A stretch of DNA of 64,000 nt from JL08 sp963765555 (GTDB taxonomy: Bacteria; Pseudomonadota; Alphaproteobacteria; Rhodobacterales; Rhodobacteraceae): contig CAVXWX010000006.1 in the NCBI GenBank assembly GCA_963765555.1, forward strand, positions 62,001-126,000. The letters are read 5' to 3'. Made by a program: the position numbers and the translations under genes. The notes below the pieces were generated by a model. The model was not told the origin of the DNA. It saw nothing but the letters and a program-made list of their open reading frames with translations, and did not search any database. Position 1 is the stretch's first letter. Every line of letters starts with the position of its first letter. Below are positions 1 to 9,055 of the stretch, piece by piece.

Positions 1-647
1 GGTACGATGCCGTGGAACACCTCGTCCAGCCGCGTGGACAGTGTTGCGCCCAGATCGCGGGCCTGACGGGCCTGCGCGCGCACGTATTTCTGGGCCAGGG
101 CGGCAGGGGCGATCAGCAGCGGCGTGCCGATACAGGCCATAATCGCCCATTTCCAATCGACGCTGATGGCAACGCCCATCAGAACGATCAAGGCCACAAC
201 ATCGCGCCCCGCGCCGGTGATAATGGCGCGCCACACATCGTTGACGGCATTCACGTCCGATTGCACCCGCTGGATCAGGTATCCGGGCGGATGGGTCTGA
301 TGAAAGGCACCATCCTGTTTCATCATGTGGTTCAGCAGATCAACGCGGATATCCGCCGCAGTGAGTTGCGCAACACGCGTCAGCAGAACCTTTTGCACCA
401 GACCGGCAATGGCGCGGATCGAAAAGATCACCAGAATGGCAACACCGACCCACCACAGCGCACCGGCATTACCGCCGATAAAGACCTGATCGAACATCGG
501 TTGCAGCATGTAGCTGATCGCGCCGAGGGTTGATCCTTCCATGAACATGAAAATCGCGGCCACAAGCAGCGTGGCCCAGTGTTTGCGCAAATAATCGCGC
601 CAGATCCAGCCCAACAGGTGCTTGGACGAATAGGACGGGTCGCTCAT
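1..647 (-). CDS. ABC exporter, N-terminal transmembrane part (cut by window edge)
   Basis: The leftward frame begins at the ATG at 647 and runs off the window without a stop. About 215 residues are visible. They form the exporter-type (MsbA/multidrug) transmembrane domain: hydrophobic segments near residues 20-40, 60-80 and 140-180, and the conserved stretch THPPGYLIQRVQSDVNAVND that follows the second helix in this family. The ATP-binding half lies outside the window, so the substrate (lipid or drug) cannot be told. The start overlaps the stop of the upstream phosphatase-like gene by four bases (ATGA), so the two are probably co-transcribed and translationally coupled. Confidence 0.85.
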   Translation of the reverse strand, partial: MSDPSYSSKHLLGWIWRDYLRKHWATLLVAAIFMFMEGSTLGAISYMLQPMFDQVFIGGNAGALWWVGVAILVIFSIRAIAGLVQKVLLTRVAQLTAADIRVDLLNHMMKQDGAFHQTHPPGYLIQRVQSDVNAVNDVWRAIITGAGRDVVALIVLMGVAISVDWKWAIMACIGTPLLIAPAALAQKYVRAQARQARDLGATLSTRLDEVFHGIV

Positions 648-1372
648 CTCAAGAACGCCTTTCTGCGCCGGTCGAAAGACGCTTGGATTTCAGCCGGATC
701 ATATGCGGTTTTTACCCACTCTTCAAAGGGGATCGGGTGCGCGTTATTCGCGGCCTCGTACTGATCCAGAATGTGATCCAGAACCCCGGTTTTCGTCCAC
801 TTGAAATGAATATAGCGCAGACCGAACTGTTTGCGCGCCTCGGCCACGCTGGCGCCGCAAAACACCAACAGATAGATCGCAGCCGCCAGCGACGACCTGT
901 CGGCGCCGGATTTGCAATGCATCAGATAGGGTTTCGGCGTGTCGCGGAAAATTTCGATCAGCGACAGGATGCTGTCGCGGCTTGGGGCGCTGCGGGCGGT
1001 CATTTCGTTGTCGATCAGTGTCAGGCCCAGATCGCGGCAGGCTTCGGCCTCGAACGCGTAATGCGGGGTATGGGATGCGCCGCGCAGGTTGATGATGGTC
1101 TTGATGCCACGTGCCGCATATTTTTGCAGCCGCCGCCGGTCCGGATGGTTGGCCCGATACACACCCGGCGCGACGGTGGCGAAATTCGACCACAGCAGGC
1201 GCAGGCTGGCATGATCATGAAGCTGGAAATGCAGCAAGGCCCGCCGGCGGTTGGCCGGAACGCTCAAATCCTCCATCGCGGACTGGCGCAACTGGTGTTT
1301 GGCCTTGGTCAGACGGGCACGGGCCTTGCCGATCATCCCCGTTCCACCTTTGTCTGAGCCTGCGTTTTTCAT
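644..1372 (-). CDS. Dual-specificity/tyrosine phosphatase-like protein
   Basis: A 242-residue protein with the cysteine-phosphatase signature HCKSGADRS (HCxxGxxR), preceded by the fold pattern GIKTIINLRG and an aspartate-containing loop. This places it with bacterial DSP/PTP-like phosphatases that hydrolyse phosphotyrosine or other phosphate esters in the cytoplasm. The frame is open upstream to 1495, but that would overlap the divergent aminotransferase gene. The ATG at 1372 follows an AGAAG ribosome site and fits the 106-base divergent promoter gap. It is coupled to the ABC exporter gene through an ATGA overlap. The substrate is unknown. Confidence 0.75.
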   Translation of the reverse strand: MKNAGSDKGGTGMIGKARARLTKAKHQLRQSAMEDLSVPANRRRALLHFQLHDHASLRLLWSNFATVAPGVYRANHPDRRRLQKYAARGIKTIINLRGASHTPHYAFEAEACRDLGLTLIDNEMTARSAPSRDSILSLIEIFRDTPKPYLMHCKSGADRSSLAAAIYLLVFCGASVAEARKQFGLRYIHFKWTKTGVLDHILDQYEAANNAHPIPFEEWVKTAYDPAEIQASFDRRRKAFLR

Positions 1373-1478
1373 TCGCGTGCTTCTAATGCGCGGGATGTGC
1401 CTGCGCAAGACAAAGCGGGATATTGACGCCGCGTAGCGCAACGCTAAGCTGGCCCAAAATTCCAAGGATTTCACAGAC

Positions 1479-2687
1479 ATGGCCAAGACACCCAACCTGT
1501 CGCACGGGCGCGACTATCTTGCTATTCCGGGGCCTTCTGTCATTCCGGATGCCGTGTTGCGCGCCATGCACCGTCCTTCGCCCAACATTTACGAAGGCGA
1601 ATTGATCGATATGACGGCAACATTGATCCCCGATCTGAAGGCGGTTGCGCGCACCGACCAATCTGTTGCTATTTACATCGGCAATGGCCACGCTGCGTGG
1701 GAGGCTGCACTGGTCAATACGTTGGGCGCAGGCGACACAGTGCTGGTGCCGTCCTCGGGGCAGTTTGCGCACAGTTGGGCCAGCATGGCGCAAGCGCTGG
1801 GGATCACTTGCGAAATTGCGGAATTCGGCAAGCAGGCCCCGTTTGACATTGACCGGATCACCGAAATTCTGGCGCAGGACACCGCGCACAAGATCAAGGC
1901 GGTGCTGGCGGTGCATGTGGATACATCCACCGGCATCCGTAACGATCCGGCGGCCATTCGTGCGGTGCTGGACGCGTTGGGGCACCCTGCGTTGCTGATG
2001 GCGGACTGCATTGCGTCGCTGGGCTGTGACCGGTTCGAAATGGACGATTGGGGCGTCGACGTGATGGTGGCGGCCTGTCAGAAGGGGTTGATGACACCGG
2101 CAGGTCTTGGGTTTGTGTTTTTCAACGACAGGGCAAAACAGGCGCGCGCAACACGCCGGCGGGTCAGCAATTACTGGGATTGGACGCCACGGGCCGACCC
2201 CGAATTCTATTACCAGTATTTCGGCGGAACCGCCCCGACACATCATCTTTACGGTCTGCGCGCCGCGCTGGATATGATTGGCTCCGAGGGGCTGGAAAAC
2301 GTGTGGGCCAGACACAAGGTTTTGGCGCAGGCGGTTTGGGCCGCCTTTGATGCGTGGGGCACAGAAGGGTCGCTAAAAATGAATGCCGACAGCCCTGCGT
2401 TTCGCAGCCACGCGGTCACGGCCCTGCGGATTGATCCGCCTTATGGAACGAAGCTGCGCGCCTGGGCCGAAAAGGAAATCGGGCTGACGCTGGGCATGGG
2501 ATTGGGCATGGCCCCGTCGGGTGATCGGGCATGGCACGGGTTTTTCCGGCTGGGCCATATGGGGCACGTGAACGGGCACATGATTCTGGGCGCGCTGGGC
2601 GGCATTCAGGCTGGTTTGCGGGCGCTTAAGATTCCGCATGGAAACGGCGCGCTGGACGCTGCGGCGGACGTGATCGCCGGTCTGTAA
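1479..2687 (+). CDS. Class V aminotransferase, serine/alanine-glyoxylate type
   Basis: A 402-residue PLP enzyme of aminotransferase class V. It opens with the family pattern LAIPGPSVIP, has the glycine-rich IGNGHAAWEAAL region for the cofactor phosphate, and has the PLP lysine in AACQKGLMTPAGLGF. Relatives transfer the amino group of serine or alanine to glyoxylate (serine cycle, photorespiration-like metabolism) or act as phosphonate or ureidoglycine transaminases. Length and motifs fit serine-glyoxylate aminotransferase best, but substrate cannot be fixed from sequence alone. The start has AAGGA ten bases upstream. It is divergent from the phosphatase-like gene and stands alone on its strand. 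Confidence 0.8.
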   Translation: MAKTPNLSHGRDYLAIPGPSVIPDAVLRAMHRPSPNIYEGELIDMTATLIPDLKAVARTDQSVAIYIGNGHAAWEAALVNTLGAGDTVLVPSSGQFAHSWASMAQALGITCEIAEFGKQAPFDIDRITEILAQDTAHKIKAVLAVHVDTSTGIRNDPAAIRAVLDALGHPALLMADCIASLGCDRFEMDDWGVDVMVAACQKGLMTPAGLGFVFFNDRAKQARATRRRVSNYWDWTPRADPEFYYQYFGGTAPTHHLYGLRAALDMIGSEGLENVWARHKVLAQAVWAAFDAWGTEGSLKMNADSPAFRSHAVTALRIDPPYGTKLRAWAEKEIGLTLGMGLGMAPSGDRAWHGFFRLGHMGHVNGHMILGALGGIQAGLRALKIPHGNGALDAAADVIAGL

Positions 2688-2694
2688 TCGCTCG

Positions 2695-2898
2695 TCAGCG
2701 GGGGCCGTAATACTGCGCCCGCGCCAGTTTCAGATCAAGCCGCGTGATCAGATGGTTCAATGTCGCGGCCAGCACCAGAACCACGGGCAGTCCGTAAAAC
2801 GCCCAAAGCGCACCGAACACCCATAGCAGGTTAATGAACCCCATAATCAGGCAGGTGGATTTGTAATCGGCCACCGGTTTGCTGTGGTTTTCATGCAT
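2695..2898 (-). CDS. Small membrane protein, unknown function
   Basis: A 67-residue protein. After a polar N-terminus (MHENHSKPVADYKST) come two hydrophobic segments, roughly residues 17-35 and 37-55, and a basic tail. This suggests a two-helix inner-membrane hairpin. The frame extends 13 codons further upstream, but the ATG at 2898 gives the more natural N-terminus. The stop lies 7 bases from the stop of the convergent aminotransferase. I recognise no family. It may be transcribed with the neighbouring HisC-like gene's strand, but the 84-base gap between them makes that uncertain. Confidence 0.55.
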   Translation of the reverse strand: MHENHSKPVADYKSTCLIMGFINLLWVFGALWAFYGLPVVLVLAATLNHLITRLDLKLARAQYYGPR

Positions 2899-2982
2899 TG
2901 TTGTCTCACTCGTTAGGTTGTCACACAGGTTTATCATATCGCGCTCACCCTACCGGATCGAGCGTGAACATACCGTAAACGT

Positions 2983-4093
2983 CTAGCTGCCACGGGCATG
3001 CTCAAGTGCTTTGGGCAAGGCGGTGGCAAACAGATCAAGGTCCGCCTTGCGCCCGCAACTGATGCGGATGCACCTGTTTTGCGGGGCGGCAAAGGGCATG
3101 CGCACAAAGATATCCTGCGCGATCAACCCATCAAGCACGGCCTTGGCAAACCCGCCATCTGCACCGCAATCAATCGTCACGAAATTGGTGGCAGAAGGCA
3201 GCGTTTTCAAGCCGTTATCTGCGGCAATCGTGCCAATGCGGGCGCGTGCCGTTTCGATTTCTGCTGTCACATGCGCCAGCCATCTCTGATCCGCCAAAGC
3301 GGCCAGCGCCCCGGTCTGCGATATCCTGTTCATGCCGAAATGGTTCCTGATCTTGTCAAAGGACCGGATCAGGTCGGGCGCACCAATCGCATATCCGACC
3401 CGCGCGCCCGCCATGCCGTATCCCTTTGAAAATGTGCGCATCGTGATCACGCGCGGATCATCGGGATCTATTTGCGCCGCAACACCTTCGGGCGCACATT
3501 CGACATAGGCCTCGTCCAGCACCAGAAGACAGCCGTCGGGCAGGGAGTCCAGCGCAGCACGCAGGTCTGCGCCGCTGTGCCATGTGCCCATCGGATTGTC
3601 GGGGTTGGCAAAATAGATCAGCTTTGCATCAACCTCATGCGCGCGGGCGATCAGGGCGGCCAGATCTTCGTGATCGTCGCGGTATGGCACCTTGTGCAAA
3701 ATCCCGCCAAACCCCGCCACGTGGTAGTTGAACGTGGGATAGGCCCCGTCCGAGGTGACCACACAATCCCCCGGCTCGATCATCAGACGGGCAAGATAAC
3801 CGAGCAGGCCGTCAATGCCTTCGCCAACAATGATATTCTGCATGGTCGTGCCATGAAATGCCGCCAGTGCCGCGCGCAGATCATAACTTTCCGGATCGCC
3901 ATACATCCACACATCGGCCACGGCATCCTGCATCGCGCGGATCGCCAGGGGCGAAGGCCCGAACACACATTCATTGGCCCCCAAGCGGGCAGCGAACGGG
4001 GTTTGGCGCGCCCGTTCCTGTGTTTCCGGCCCGACAAAGGGAACCGATGCGGGCAGGGACAGGGCGAGTGCTGGTATAGCGGGTCTGTGTCAT
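2983..4093 (-). CDS. HisC-like PLP aminotransferase (frame shift near N-terminus)
   Basis: A class I/II aminotransferase of the histidinol-phosphate/aromatic aminotransferase group. It shows YGDPESYDLRAAL near the start, FANPDNPMGTW (substrate/PLP aspartate region), VLDEAYVE (PLP-binding Asp and Tyr) and the Schiff-base lysine in RTFSKGYGMAGAR. The uninterrupted frame has no ATG before GANECVFGPSP, a position well inside the usual protein. Upstream the expected leader (LSLPASVPFVGPETQE) is present but opens into a stop. An ATG at 4093 begins MTQTRYT in another frame. Removing one base near 4072 joins the two, so I give 2983-4093 as the whole gene. This is the only frame shift I see left of 28 kb. 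Confidence 0.75.
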
Positions 4094-4230
4094 GCGCCAG
4101 ATTAAGCGCAGCGCGCGCGCAGGTTCAAGCGGTTGCAGCGCGCCAGCCATCGCTAATTTGCCGCCACGTCGGGCTGGATTTTGCGGCGGCAATCGGATGT
4201 GATGCCGCAACCCTACAAAGGATGATGAAA

Positions 4231-5013
4231 ATGAGCCGTGTTGCTGTCACCTACTCCGATCATATCGCCCATGTCCGCCTGACGCGGGCGGACAAACGAA
4301 ATGCCATGGACATCGAGATGATGGAGGCCATTGTCGCGGCAGGGCAGGAGGTTGCAGCCTCGGATGCGCGCGCGGTTGTCCTGTCTGGTGACGGGGCCGC
4401 GTTTTGCGCCGGTCTGGATATCACGAGCTTTGCCGTCATGGCACAGATGGACATGGAGGCAACCGTGATGGCGCGCACCCATGGCGACACGAACCTGTTT
4501 CAGGAAGTTGCGATGATCTGGCGCAAAGTCCCGGTGCCGGTGATCGCCGCGCTGCACGGCGCGGTGTTTGGCGCGGGCTTTCAGCTGGCGCTGGGCGCCG
4601 ATATCCGGATTGCGGCGCCCGACGCTTCCCTTGCCGTGATGGAAATGAAATGGGGCCTGATCCCCGATATGGGCGGGATGGTTCTGCTGCCGCGGCTGAC
4701 GCGCGGCGATGTGATCCGCAAGCTGACCTATACCGCCACGCCGGTGTCTGCTGTGCAGGCGCAGGAGTGGGGGCTGGTGACAGAACTGGCCGATGACCCG
4801 CTGCAGGCCGCGTTGACGCTGGCGGCCGAGATTGCGGGCAAAAGCCCATCTGCCATCCGCGCGGCCAAGGCGCTGATCACCAAGGGCGAGGTGCTGGACA
4901 ATGCGGCCCTGTTGCTGGAAGAAAGCCGCGTTCAGATCGACCTGATCGGCAAACCGGACCAGATTGAAGTTATCGCGGCCCAGATGCAGGGGCGCGCACC
5001 GGTTTTCAAATAG
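4231..5013 (+). CDS. Enoyl-CoA hydratase/isomerase family protein
   Basis: A 260-residue crotonase. The oxyanion-hole motifs are visible: GAAFCAGLDI near residue 65 and GAVFGAGFQLALGADIRIA near residue 115. The C-terminal part (EIAGKSPSAIRAAKALI) is typical of enoyl-CoA hydratase/isomerases that act on a CoA thioester in the cytoplasm. The frame is open far upstream, but AAGGA lies eight bases before the ATG at 4231, and homologous sequence begins there. It is divergent from the HisC-like gene and convergent with valS, with 58 bases between the stops. The exact CoA substrate is unknown. Confidence 0.8.
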   Translation: MSRVAVTYSDHIAHVRLTRADKRNAMDIEMMEAIVAAGQEVAASDARAVVLSGDGAAFCAGLDITSFAVMAQMDMEATVMARTHGDTNLFQEVAMIWRKVPVPVIAALHGAVFGAGFQLALGADIRIAAPDASLAVMEMKWGLIPDMGGMVLLPRLTRGDVIRKLTYTATPVSAVQAQEWGLVTELADDPLQAALTLAAEIAGKSPSAIRAAKALITKGEVLDNAALLLEESRVQIDLIGKPDQIEVIAAQMQGRAPVFK

Positions 5014-5040
5014 CACGCCGGTCGCACCGTCCGGATGCCT

Positions 5041-5070
5041 CCGGCGGGAGTATTTCCGGACAAATGAAGG
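5041..5070 (+). repeat. Intergenic repeat, copy A
   Basis: Between the convergent stops of the crotonase and valS lies CCGGCGGGAG followed by TATTTCCGGACAAATGAAGG. The second part matches the core seen at 8291-8310, 8466-8489 and 37936-37957 (consensus about GTATTTYYGGCAAAAAGAA). It is the most divergent of the four copies. It has no coding sense of its own. Function unknown; a transcription end signal or a mobile short repeat are both possible. Confidence 0.45.
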
Positions 5071-5071
5071 G

Positions 5072-8000
5072 CTAGCCCAGCTCTGCCAGACGGGCGAGCG
5101 CCTCTTTCAATGTGGCGTCTTCCTCTTCGCGGGCTGCGAGATTGGCACGGGTTTCCTCGACCACCTCGGGCGGGGCAGAGGCGGCGAATTTCGGGTTGTT
5201 CAACCGCCCGCGCAACCCGCCCAGTTCCTTGGCCAGCTTATCCAGCGTTTTTTGCAGCCGCGCCTTTTCTGCGTTGATGTCGATAATGTCGGCCAGGGGC
5301 AGCCCAAAACTGCCACCTTCCACCGGAATGGTCACGCAGCCCTTGGGAAAGGCATCAACCTGCGTCAGGCTGTCGATGCGGGCAAGCCGTTTGATCAACA
5401 CCTCGTTCTGGCCCCACGCGGCCTGACCGGACGCGTCCAGCGCGGTGAACAACATCGGCACCTTCAGCCCTGCAGGCACGTGCATCTGGGCGCGCGCCGA
5501 ACGGATGCTTTCGATCAGGCCGATGACCCAGTTCATTTCGTGATCGGCCGTCGCGTCGACCAGATCATGTGATGTGTAGGTTGGCCAGTCGGCGTGGATC
5601 AGCATTTTGGCGCGGGTCGCGGATGTGCCCCACAATTCCTCGGTGATGAAGGGCATGATCGGGTGCAGCAGGATCAGGCACTGGTCCAGCACCCATTTCA
5701 TGGTCTCCTGCGTTTCGGCCTTGGCCGCATCATCATCCTGCAACAGCGGTTTGGAAAATTCGACATACCAGTCGCAGACCTTGCCCCAGACAAACACGTA
5801 AAGCGCGCTGGCGGCATCATTGAAGCGGTAGGTGTCAAGCGCGGCGTCGACCTCTTCGCGCACCTTTGCGACCTCGCCCATGATCCATTTGTTAAGCGTG
5901 TGGGTGGGTTGGGGCAGGGCGGTGGCGGGGGCTGCGAACACATCGTTCATTTCGGCAAAGCGCATGGCGTTCCACAGTTTGGTGCCGAAATTGCGGTAGC
6001 CGGCGATGCGCTGCGTATCCAGCTTGAGCGCGCCACCAAGGGAGGCCATCGCCGCATTGGTAAAGCGCAGGGCATCGGCGCCGTATTCGTCGATCAGGTC
6101 GAGCGGGTCGACGACGTTGCCGGTGGATTTGGACATCTTCTTGCCCTTGGCGTCGCGTACAAGGCCGTGCAGATAGACGGTTTTGAACGGGATCTGCCCG
6201 ACGACCGAAAGCTGCATCATCATCATCCGCGCCACCCAGAAGAACAGGATGTCGGTGCCGGTGATCAGATCACTGGTCGGGAAGTATTTTTTGAGTTCCG
6301 GTGTCTCTTCGGGCCAGCCCAGCGTACCGATGGGCCAGAGGCCGGACGAGAACCAGGTGTCAAGGACATCGGGGTCGCGCCAGACCGGATAGACAAGCCC
6401 GGTTGGGTCTTGGCTGATCGCGTATTGCGCGAGGCTCTCGGCAAAACGGTGGATTGCCTCGTGCTTGTCGGCAACCTCGATCGTGGTGGCGTGGCTCAGC
6501 GGGCTGGGAATGTCGGCGTTGTCATCGAGAAACTTGTCGGTGACGTCATCGAAGCTGGCCGCGCATTCCATCACGGGGCCACGATTGAGCATGCCGCCCT
6601 CGTTCAGCAGGCGACCCAGTTCAACAAGGTCGAGTTGTCCATCGTTCTCATCATCCTTGAAATTCTCGGCAGACAGGTCAAGGCCATACCAAACCGGAAT
6701 CTGATGCCCCCACCACAACTGGCGGGAAATGCACCAGGGTTCGATATTGTCGAGCCAGTGGAAATAGACCTTTTCTTCACGCTCGGGCAGGATTTTGACA
6801 TCGCCGTTGCGCACCGCATCCAGCGCGGGGCCGACGATTTTGTCGGTGTCCACAAACCATTGATCGGTCAGCAACGGTTCGATCACCACTTTGGAGCGGT
6901 CGCCAAAGGGCTGCATGATCGGTTTGTTTTCAACATATGGCACCATGCCGCCATCAAAACAGACGTTGCTATCTGAATCGTCGGGTTCGCCGGGGACCAT
7001 CACGGCCAGCCCTTCGGCGGTGATGTCGGCAACAACACGTTTGCGCGCCTCGAACCGGTCAAGGCCGCGATAGGCGTCGGGCACAAGGTTCATCGCGGCG
7101 ATCATCGCCTCGTCAAATTCCTGCGCGCCATTTGCAATCGCCTGTGCCACGGCGGCCTCTTCGGCATAGGGTTTGCCGTCGCTGCGCATGCGGGCGCGGG
7201 TGTCCATCAGGTTGTACATCGGGATGTTGCTTCGCTTGGCGACCTGATAATCGTTGAAATCATGGGCACCGGTGATTTTCACCGCGCCCGAGCCGAAATC
7301 CTTGTCCGGATACTCATCGGTGATGATCGGGATCAGGCGGCGGTGTTCCTTGGGGCCCACCGGAATTTCGCACAGCTTGCCCACAATCGGCGCATAGCGT
7401 TCGTCGGACGGATGCACTGCAACCGCGCCATCGCCCAGCATCGTTTCGGGGCGGGTTGTGGCGATAGAGATGTAATCGCGCGTCTCGCGCAGGGTGACGT
7501 TCCCCTCTTCATCCTTTTCGACGTATTCATAGGTCGCGCCGCCGGCCAGCGGGTACTTAAAATGCCACATATGGCCCGCAACCTCGATGTTTTCGACCTC
7601 GAGATCGGAAATCGCGGTTTCGAAATGCGGATCCCAGTTGACCAGACGCTTGCCGCGATAAATCAGGCCCTTGTTGTACATCTCGACGAAGACCTTGATC
7701 ACGGCGTCGTGGAAATTGCCGTCTTCGCCTTCGGGGGCGCTGTCGGCGCCGGACATGGTAAAGGCCTCGCGCGACCAGTCACAGGACGCACCAAGACGTT
7801 TGAGCTGGCCGATGATTGTCCCGCGCGACGCGATTTTCTGCTGCCAGACCCGGCGTTCGAACGCATCACGCCCCATTTCGGTGCGCGTCGGTTCGCCATT
7901 CGCGGCCATTTCGCGTTCGGTCACCATCTGGGTGGCAATGCCCGCATGATCGGTGCCCGGTTGCCACAGCGTGTCAAACCCGCGCATCCGGTGCCAGCGC

Positions 8001-8200
8001 ACCAGAATGTCCTGCAGCGTGTTGTTGAACGCATGGCCCATATGCAGGCTGCCGGTCACGTTGGGCGGCGGGATCATGATGCAATAGGGCGACGCGCCCG
8101 CTTTGGCGTTGGCCCCTGCCTTGAAGCACCCGGCCTTTTCCCACGCTTTGTACAGCCGGTCTTCGGCCTCGGCCGCGTCAAAGGTTTTTTCCATCGCCAT
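5072..8200 (-). CDS. valS: Valyl-tRNA synthetase
   Basis: Class I aminoacyl-tRNA synthetase that charges tRNA-Val with valine. It has the HIGH-type motif PPPNVTGSLHMGHAF close to the N-terminus, the editing-domain core with TTRPETMLGDGAVAVHP, WWGHQIPVWYG, LDTWFSSGLWP and the KMSKS loop GKKMSKSTGNVVDP. It ends in a charged coiled-coil tail (INAEKARLQKTLDKLAKELGG) as usual for ValRS. Of the in-frame ATGs, the one at 8200 has AAGGA eight bases upstream and gives a 1042-residue protein. That is longer than the E. coli enzyme, mostly because of an extra stretch of roughly 70 residues between WWGH and LDTWFSS. The gene is intact. Confidence 0.95.
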   Translation of the reverse strand: MAMEKTFDAAEAEDRLYKAWEKAGCFKAGANAKAGASPYCIMIPPPNVTGSLHMGHAFNNTLQDILVRWHRMRGFDTLWQPGTDHAGIATQMVTEREMAANGEPTRTEMGRDAFERRVWQQKIASRGTIIGQLKRLGASCDWSREAFTMSGADSAPEGEDGNFHDAVIKVFVEMYNKGLIYRGKRLVNWDPHFETAISDLEVENIEVAGHMWHFKYPLAGGATYEYVEKDEEGNVTLRETRDYISIATTRPETMLGDGAVAVHPSDERYAPIVGKLCEIPVGPKEHRRLIPIITDEYPDKDFGSGAVKITGAHDFNDYQVAKRSNIPMYNLMDTRARMRSDGKPYAEEAAVAQAIANGAQEFDEAMIAAMNLVPDAYRGLDRFEARKRVVADITAEGLAVMVPGEPDDSDSNVCFDGGMVPYVENKPIMQPFGDRSKVVIEPLLTDQWFVDTDKIVGPALDAVRNGDVKILPEREEKVYFHWLDNIEPWCISRQLWWGHQIPVWYGLDLSAENFKDDENDGQLDLVELGRLLNEGGMLNRGPVMECAASFDDVTDKFLDDNADIPSPLSHATTIEVADKHEAIHRFAESLAQYAISQDPTGLVYPVWRDPDVLDTWFSSGLWPIGTLGWPEETPELKKYFPTSDLITGTDILFFWVARMMMMQLSVVGQIPFKTVYLHGLVRDAKGKKMSKSTGNVVDPLDLIDEYGADALRFTNAAMASLGGALKLDTQRIAGYRNFGTKLWNAMRFAEMNDVFAAPATALPQPTHTLNKWIMGEVAKVREEVDAALDTYRFNDAASALYVFVWGKVCDWYVEFSKPLLQDDDAAKAETQETMKWVLDQCLILLHPIMPFITEELWGTSATRAKMLIHADWPTYTSHDLVDATADHEMNWVIGLIESIRSARAQMHVPAGLKVPMLFTALDASGQAAWGQNEVLIKRLARIDSLTQVDAFPKGCVTIPVEGGSFGLPLADIIDINAEKARLQKTLDKLAKELGGLRGRLNNPKFAASAPPEVVEETRANLAAREEEDATLKEALARLAELG

Positions 8201-8287
8201 GATCATGATCCTTGTTCGTGTGAAGGACCATCTAGCGAAGGACGGCGCGAAGGAAAAGGTGTGGCGCGGGGGTGCAGCGCCGGATTT

Positions 8288-8311
8288 TCCGTATTTCCGG
8301 CAAAAAGAAAG
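8288..8311 (+). repeat. Intergenic repeat, copy B
   Basis: Core GTATTTCCGGCAAAAAGAAA at 8291-8310, preceded by GATTTTCC. It matches copy C (opposite strand) and copy D at 37936-37957 almost base for base. It lies 90 bases upstream of the valS start on the non-template side. Confidence 0.5.
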
Positions 8312-8465
8312 CGCAGGCAACGCTTCTTTAACCATAACCGGCTCTTTTCGGGCTGCGGTACAGGCTGCCGAGCCGATGACCGTGCAAGAAGAAGGTAAGT
8401 CGCCCCTCCCAACGGATTAAGCACCACACATGTCTGTGGACGGCCCGCGGGAGGGCGCACTGACC

Positions 8466-8489
8466 GCTTCTTTTTGCCGAAAATTCGGG
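8466..8489 (-). repeat. Intergenic repeat, copy C
   Basis: On the minus strand this reads CGAATTTTCGGCAAAAAGAA, the same core as copy B with two changes. It is just downstream of the TerB stop (8515). Copies B and C face each other and could in principle pair in one transcript. Confidence 0.5.
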
Positions 8490-8514
8490 AGTGCAGCGTT
8501 AGATGCAGGACGCG

Positions 8515-8946
8515 TCAGGTCACGTGGCGCGCGCGGGCCCCGCGTTCGATGGCTGCGGCATGCAGGCGGTCGATGTTCAACTCGTAGCGGATTTCTTCCA
8601 ACAGGCGTAATTCCGGTTCCGCCAGAGTGCCGTCTGCGGCCGCGACATCGCAGGCCAGCGCATAGGCGGTTTCGAACAGGCGTTCCGGCAGGCTTTCGCG
8701 GATCAGACCGAACAACGCATCCAGACCGTCCTCTTGTTCGAACAGATCGAACACGATTTGCGCAATCGTGTTCATGCGGTCGACATCATAGCTGGCAAAG
8801 ACCGGCAGCATGTTGACGGCAGACTGGATTTTGACCAGTTCGGCGGTGCGGATATCCTCATCCGAGGCCGAGACCGCGATCATCAGGGCGACAAGGCTGT
8901 CCTGCGCGCTGAGCGCGTGGGGTATTTCTGTAGGCAAGGGGGCCAT
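8515..8946 (-). CDS. TerB-family tellurite resistance-like protein
   Basis: A 143-residue, all-helical cytoplasmic protein that resembles the TerB/DjlA N-terminal domain. It shows SAQDSLVALMIAVSASDEDI, the acidic repeat-like ACDVAAADGTLAEPELRLLEEI (a metal-binding-type DG..EE helix pair), and IDRLHAAAIERGARA at the end. TerB-like domains occur in tellurite resistance and phage/stress proteins, but single-domain forms such as this have no established reaction. AAAGG directly abuts the ATG, an unusually short spacing, so the start could be slightly downstream. It is followed by a 314-base gap before valS. Confidence 0.75.
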   Translation of the reverse strand: MAPLPTEIPHALSAQDSLVALMIAVSASDEDIRTAELVKIQSAVNMLPVFASYDVDRMNTIAQIVFDLFEQEDGLDALFGLIRESLPERLFETAYALACDVAAADGTLAEPELRLLEEIRYELNIDRLHAAAIERGARARHVT

Positions 8947-9055
8947 CCTTTGGCAAAGCTTTGTTGCGGTGCAGATTATTGACGCGCACCTGAATGGGCA
9001 ATAGGTAGCGTCGAACCTGTGCGCATTGGGCGCTGGGGATAATCCGGAGATGGGT

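Larger units (their letters stand above)
8201..8514. other. valS upstream region with two inverted repeat copies
   Basis: This 314-base region lies between valS (leftward) and the TerB gene (leftward, upstream). I see no credible gene. It holds two copies of the intergenic repeat in opposite orientation, one at 8288-8311 on the plus strand and one at 8466-8489 on the minus strand, about 155 bases apart. The valS promoter should lie here. No T-box or other riboswitch structure was recognised. Confidence 0.5.

Noticed and set aside
3472..4230. A long N-terminal extension of the crotonase at 4231
   Set aside because: The extension is antisense to the HisC-like gene. A ribosome site and family similarity begin only at 4231.
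5594..6976. A 460-codon rightward open frame across valS
   Set aside because: It lies wholly antisense to valS in GC-rich DNA, where the third-position bias opens long antisense frames. It has no ribosome site or domain.
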